Program-made: the position numbers and the translations under genes
Assembly: GCA_039591615.1 (NCBI GenBank)
Contig: JBDHDH010000008.1
Location: forward strand, 1-64,000
Direction: 5' to 3'
Length of the DNA: 64,000 bases
Origin: JBDHDH01 sp039591615
GTDB taxonomy: Bacteria; Gemmatimonadota; Gemmatimonadetes; Gemmatimonadales; GWC2-71-9
Notes under the pieces: generated by a model
The model's input: the letters and a program-made list of their open reading frames with translations, nothing else
Told to the model about the DNA's origin: nothing
The model's database searches: none
Shown: one piece after another, positions 60,718 to 64,000 of the stretch
How the letters are laid out: each line of letters begins with the position of its first letter
Numbering within the stretch: the stretch's first letter is position 1

Positions 60718-60897
60718 TGGCACCGACGTCGCCGGTCCGTTCTCGAGGAATCCGAGGTCCTCGCGGCCATCGAGGGATCGAGTAGCCCAAACACACGCAG
60801 ACACTGGTAGAGCCGCCAGGGCACCAGTCGCCACACACGGATCCCTTGTTACGCGAGACTTCCGGCATGAACTTTCGTGACTAGGTAAGGAGGCAGA

Positions 60898-61191
60898 GTG
60901 AATATCTACGTAGGGAACCTGTCTAAGGACGTCACTGCCGAGGATCTGCGCCAGGCGTTTGAAGCCTTCGGGCAGGTCGCATCTGCCAATGTCATAACGG
61001 ACAAGTTCACTGGTGCATCAAGAGGATTCGGTTTCGTCGAGATGCCCGGTCAGGCTGAATCTCAGTCCGCGATTGAAGGCTTGAACGGCAAGGACCTGAA
61101 GGGACAAGCGCTTGCCGTTAACGAGGCTCGGCCGCGTCCCGAGAAGGGTCGAGGCCGAGGAAGAGGCGGTGGTCGTCAGCGCTTCGAGTAG
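60898..61191 (+). CDS. RRM-type RNA-binding protein
   Basis: GTG 60898 with AAGGAGG upstream gives 97 residues with a single RNA recognition motif: MNIYVGNLSKDVTAEDLRQAF (RNP2 IYVGNL), a loop, then GASRGFGFVEM (RNP1 RGFGFVEM), and a glycine/arginine-rich tail. This is the small RRM protein common in bacteria and cyanobacteria, with a glycine-rich tail as in many cold-induced forms. It sits close to cspA. Confidence 0.94.
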   Translation: MNIYVGNLSKDVTAEDLRQAFEAFGQVASANVITDKFTGASRGFGFVEMPGQAESQSAIEGLNGKDLKGQALAVNEARPRPEKGRGRGRGGGRQRFE

Positions 61192-61235
61192 TGAGGCGTA
61201 AGCGGCGGCTTACATCCGGTTGTTACACCGCCCGG

Positions 61236-61427
61236 TCATACACGTCGTGCCTGGTCACGCCACAGCCAGACCGCGAGAGTGGCGGGTACGACAATCGCGA
61301 AAAAGCTGGGCCACATCGGAATGGTGATGCCATCGGCGATGAGTTCGACGCGGAACAGCAGGCGGAGCACGTGCCCCATCGCAACCAGACAGAGGAAGAG
61401 CCCGGACAGCAGGGCAGCGGGTCTCAT
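61236..61427 (-). CDS. small membrane protein of unknown function
   Basis: ATG at 61427 with GGAGGT upstream gives 63 residues with two hydrophobic segments (about 4-25 and 38-57). The pattern MGHVLRLLFRVELIADGITIP followed by MWPSFF, then a tryptophan-containing end, is seen in small uncharacterised bacterial membrane proteins. It faces away from the RRM gene. Confidence 0.65.
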   Translation of the reverse strand: MRPAALLSGLFLCLVAMGHVLRLLFRVELIADGITIPMWPSFFAIVVPATLAVWLWRDQARRV

Positions 61428-61617
61428 AGGAGGACCTCCACAGCAGGAGTTTTGGCCGTCTGACCTCTAGGTGATTGAGCACCCCATCGGATCACCACTG
61501 CCTGACCTCGGCGCGGCGTGGAGTCGAGTGTTCACACAAATCAATAATGCACTCGTAGTCGCATGACGTACATACGTCCGCGAGGCGTAGCCTACCCGGG
61601 CCCCAACGCTGCCACCC

Positions 61618-61868
61618 TCAGCGCGCCTCGAGGAAGTCAAGCAGAACCGCGCTCATGGCGCGGGCGCCGACGAAGATCGATTCCTCGTCGGCCACGCAGT
61701 TGGGACTGTGAGGCATACCGACCCAGCCCTTCTCGCGATTGGAGACACCTCCAGGCGAGCGGCGAATCCTTCCCGGAGAACGCCCGTGTCCTGGGCGTGG
61801 CCGGAACCCGGCCCCAGGCCGATCATCGTCAGAGCTATCGCCGGGATAACCAGAACGGATCTAGCCAT
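61618..61868 (-). pseudogene. relic of a secreted M20-type amidohydrolase
   Basis: ATG at 61868 encodes a normal signal peptide (MARSVLVIPAIALTMIGL...GHAQ) and then runs into non-homologous sequence. In a second frame just downstream the end of the region reads HSPNCVADEESIFVGARAM and LLDFLEAR, the usual C-terminal pattern of M20 amidohydrolases (HxPxFxxDE...GAR). So the middle of the enzyme was deleted and a frameshift joined the ends. The likely family was a secreted M20 enzyme. Confidence in the exact family is moderate. Confidence 0.6.
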
Positions 61869-61877
61869 GGCACATCC

Positions 61878-61892
61878 CCCACTCTGAGTGGG
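61878..61892. promoter_or_regulatory. short perfect palindrome upstream of the M20 relic
   Basis: CCCACTC-T-GAGTGGG is a perfect seven-base inverted repeat with a one-base centre, ten bases before the relic's start codon. It could be a leftover operator, or just a hairpin in the leader. Confidence 0.35.
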
Positions 61893-61985
61893 AAGGGAAT
61901 CGCGTCCAAATCGAATCTGCTCAGCACGCTACCCCTTCGGAGCCACCGCGTCGGCGGCGCTGAGACCGGCGGTTGCCTTTCATTA

Positions 61986-62001
61986 TATCGATAAAGCGAT
62001 A
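61986..62001. promoter_or_regulatory. inverted repeat TATCG-N6-CGATA
   Basis: TATCG at 61986-61990 and CGATA at 61997-62001 form an inverted repeat with six bases between. It is the most AT-rich spot in this intergenic gap, 190 bases upstream of the final gene. A regulator binding site is possible, but no regulator is assigned. Confidence 0.35.
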
Positions 62002-62193
62002 GCGCCGGCCGAGATCTAATAGCAACCTATGGTCGCACTCTGGTGGAGCCCGAACGCCCGACACCCTGGTAGCTCGGCATCGGCACCGCAGGGGACTGCG
62101 ACCCCTTCGCCTTGCCACCCCATATCCCCGCGGCACATTTTTGGCTGCACACCTTACCGTACACCCACAACAAGCACCACCATGGAAGGGCCG

Positions 62194-64000
62194 ATGTCCT
62201 CGATCCGCCCCGTGCGCCTTGCCATCCTGAGCGGCCTGTTGGCCGTAATCGGAACGTTCAGCTGTCGTGACGGTGCCACAGATCCGCGCGGGAGGCTGTT
62301 TACGTTCGCCGTTGTCCCGGCTTTCCAGAGCAGCCGCGCCGCCGGCCTCGTCGATGTCGACCGGATTCAGTTCGTGGTCACGCGTGCCGACGAATCGATC
62401 GTGCTCGACACGATCGTCGATATCCCCGTCGGGTCCAGCGAAGTCCAGCTCGACCTCACCGTCACCGTGACGTCTCCTGACGAACTATTCCTCCTGACGC
62501 TGACACTCTTCGATCCGTCTGGCAGCGTCGTGTTCGTCGGAGGGCCCATAGAAGTCTCGGCTACCGCGGCAGAGGACACGCCCCCACCTCCATTGGAAGT
62601 CCCCCTCGTCTACACGGGTGTGGGCGCGAATGCAGTCGCGGTTCAGATCGTCACACCGGATACGGCGCTCTACTTCGGTGAGGTGCTCGCAGTGACGGCG
62701 GACGCCCTCGACGACGCGGGGCAGTCGATCCCCGGCACACCAATCGGCTGGAGTTCTGTCGATCCATCCCTCGCTGACGTTCCGGACGAGACGGTTGGCG
62801 AAGTCAATGCAGGTTCAGCAAGGGGCGTCGCGCGGATCGTCGCCACTCTGCTGACCGGCCCGGCGGACACCGTGAGCATCGGCATACTGGCAAGTCCGGG
62901 GTCGGTGGTGGCGGTCACCGGCGACCAGCAGCGTGCGCTCGTCGGTACATCACTTCCGGAAATCATCGCCGTCCAAGTACGCGCGGCTGACGGTCTCGCG
63001 GTCTCCGATGTCGTGGTGGACTTCGCGGCCAGCGACGGCTCGCTCTCGGCCAATTCCGATACGACCGACGCCCAAGGCCTCGCACAGACCGCGTGGACGC
63101 TGGGATCGCTGGAAGGTCAACAGACCATCTCGGTCTCTCTGCCAGACTTCCCCCAGGTGGCGACGTCCGTCGTGGCCAGCGCCGTCTTCCCCAACGCGCT
63201 CATCCCCGTGTCCGACGGCCAGCGGGGAGCGATCAACACTCCAGTCCCGGCTGTCTCCCGGGTCGTCGCGGCGGATGGCCTGGGCATCGAGGGCATCGCC
63301 GTAGAGTTCCGTTCCGCATTCGGCACCGTGTCGCCGACGGCTGCGACGTCCGGCATCGACGGCCTCGCCCAGACGACGTGGACCCTGGGAGGCAACACCG
63401 GTAATCAGACCATCGATGTGACGCTCCCCGACTATCTGGGCATCACGACCACGATGACCACCACCGCGTTCATTCCACCGCCTCCCGGCACTGACATCGT
63501 CGTGTTCAACGACATGAACATGTTCGACTCGACGGCCATGCAGGATCCGAACAACCAGCGCTTGGTGCGTAACCTCGTAGGGTTCACGAGCGGCGGCTCC
63601 AGGTCCAACGGGACGGTGGTGTGGTTCGACCGAGGGCGAAACTCGACTTGCTTCAACAGCAGCCCGCCAGAATGCACCGCCTCCACCAACGCCACCATGA
63701 TCGCCGAGATCCAGAGTATGGGGCTTGCCGTGTTGGAGGCCAGTTCCGACACGTTGCCCGACCTCATCCCTCCGCCTGAGGTCAAGGCCATCTTCCTGTG
63801 GAATCCCGCCGTGCCTTTCGACTCTGTGGAGATCACTCTGGCGCAGCAGTTCGCGGCCGAGGGCGGTCGCATCGTGTTCGTCGGCGAGTGGGACGGGTTC
63901 TACGGACAGGCGGGAATCGATACGGAGAACCAGTTCCTGCTCGATATGGGGGCGCAGATGACCAACACGGGGGGAGCCGTGGACTGCGGCTACAACGTGC
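62194..64000 (+). CDS. lipoprotein with Ig-like (Big) repeats, partial
   Basis: The frame is open from ATG 62182/62194 to the end of the window, at least 602 residues. ATG 62194 is preferred because GGAAGGG lies just upstream. The signal ends in a possible lipobox (IGTFSC). Three or so immunoglobulin-like units follow, each with VVALVTA- or AVTADALDDAG-type strands and phrases such as GIPGTPIGWSS, and VVVDFAASDGSLSAN. The later region (about residue 430 on) has a different look: VVWFDRGRN, LFLWNPAVPF, VFVGEWDGFYG. Secreted surface protein, function unknown, 3' end missing. Confidence 0.8.
   Translation, partial: MSSIRPVRLAILSGLLAVIGTFSCRDGATDPRGRLFTFAVVPAFQSSRAAGLVDVDRIQFVVTRADESIVLDTIVDIPVGSSEVQLDLTVTVTSPDELFLLTLTLFDPSGSVVFVGGPIEVSATAAEDTPPPPLEVPLVYTGVGANAVAVQIVTPDTALYFGEVLAVTADALDDAGQSIPGTPIGWSSVDPSLADVPDETVGEVNAGSARGVARIVATLLTGPADTVSIGILASPGSVVAVTGDQQRALVGTSLPEIIAVQVRAADGLAVSDVVVDFAASDGSLSANSDTTDAQGLAQTAWTLGSLEGQQTISVSLPDFPQVATSVVASAVFPNALIPVSDGQRGAINTPVPAVSRVVAADGLGIEGIAVEFRSAFGTVSPTAATSGIDGLAQTTWTLGGNTGNQTIDVTLPDYLGITTTMTTTAFIPPPPGTDIVVFNDMNMFDSTAMQDPNNQRLVRNLVGFTSGGSRSNGTVVWFDRGRNSTCFNSSPPECTASTNATMIAEIQSMGLAVLEASSDTLPDLIPPPEVKAIFLWNPAVPFDSVEITLAQQFAAEGGRIVFVGEWDGFYGQAGIDTENQFLLDMGAQMTNTGGAVDCGYNV

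Larger units (their letters stand above)
61869..62193. other. about 325 bases between the relic and the final gene
   Basis: No gene is supported. The two inverted repeats described separately lie here. The stretch TTTGGCTGCACACCTTACCGT lies near the start of the right-end gene, but I see no clear promoter. Confidence 0.4.

Overview
The window looks like one chromosomal segment of a GC-rich, double-membraned (Gram-negative type) bacterium. LolA, apolipoprotein N-acyltransferase, many lipobox proteins and outer-membrane beta-barrels show the two membranes. The short (about 290 residue) primary-type sigma factor, the FlgD-like C-terminus on a secreted subtilase, the PD40/beta-barrel peptidase and the general gene content are most reminiscent of Gemmatimonadota. 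That assignment is an inference from gene content only. I see no rRNA, tRNA, CRISPR array or insertion sequence. Start codons are often GTG or TTG, and same-strand genes are commonly joined by 4-base stop/start overlaps.

Layout. 1-3979: ribosomal operon (end of rpsF, rpsR, DUF2232, rplI) followed by a fused DAK2-DegV protein and rsfS. 3985-18420: a tightly packed + strand run with a giant PD40 peptidase/beta-barrel protein, a SPOR lipoprotein, a MinD/ParA-like membrane protein with two SPOR domains, SMC, a secreted S8 peptidase, an RNase Z-like hydrolase, DAHP synthase and LolA. 18425-24084 (-): rpmE-prfA-prmC-ylbF-tmk-ctp-DUF2520 operon. 24227-24305: candidate divergent promoters between rpmE and a Crp/Fnr regulator. 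24345-29975 (+): Crp/Fnr regulator, metallo-hydrolase, CsgG/LpoB-like protein, GAF/HD-GYP protein and a CpxP-like protein.

30079-36101 (-): a dozen small, mostly unrecognised genes, many with membrane segments. This is the most accessory-looking part. 36216-46826 (-): hydantoinase/oxoprolinase pair, Lnt, Gfo/Idh/MocA oxidoreductase, beta-barrel protein, SpoIID-like lipoprotein, HemL and RimO. 46983-52727 (-): primary-type sigma factor, NtrC-type regulator, ThpR, LarE and a TonB plug-like protein. 53685-55778 (+): a quinoprotein lipoprotein with a fused cytochrome c. It lies between a frameshifted relic of the comM 3' end and intact comM. 57706-61427: small regulatory and RNA-binding genes (RraB-like, CspA, RRM protein) with a broken hemolysin III gene among them. 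61618-61868: relic of an M20-type amidohydrolase. 62194-end: an open-ended lipoprotein with Ig-like repeats.

Most genes are core housekeeping (translation, termination and its methylation, tRNA/ribosome modification, chromosome structure, envelope biogenesis). The most unusual parts are the SPOR/MinD-like/SMC module, the DAK2-DegV fusion with no canonical start codon, the HD-GYP protein with a large insertion, the repeat-flanked quinoprotein gene and the recently decayed genes near the right end.
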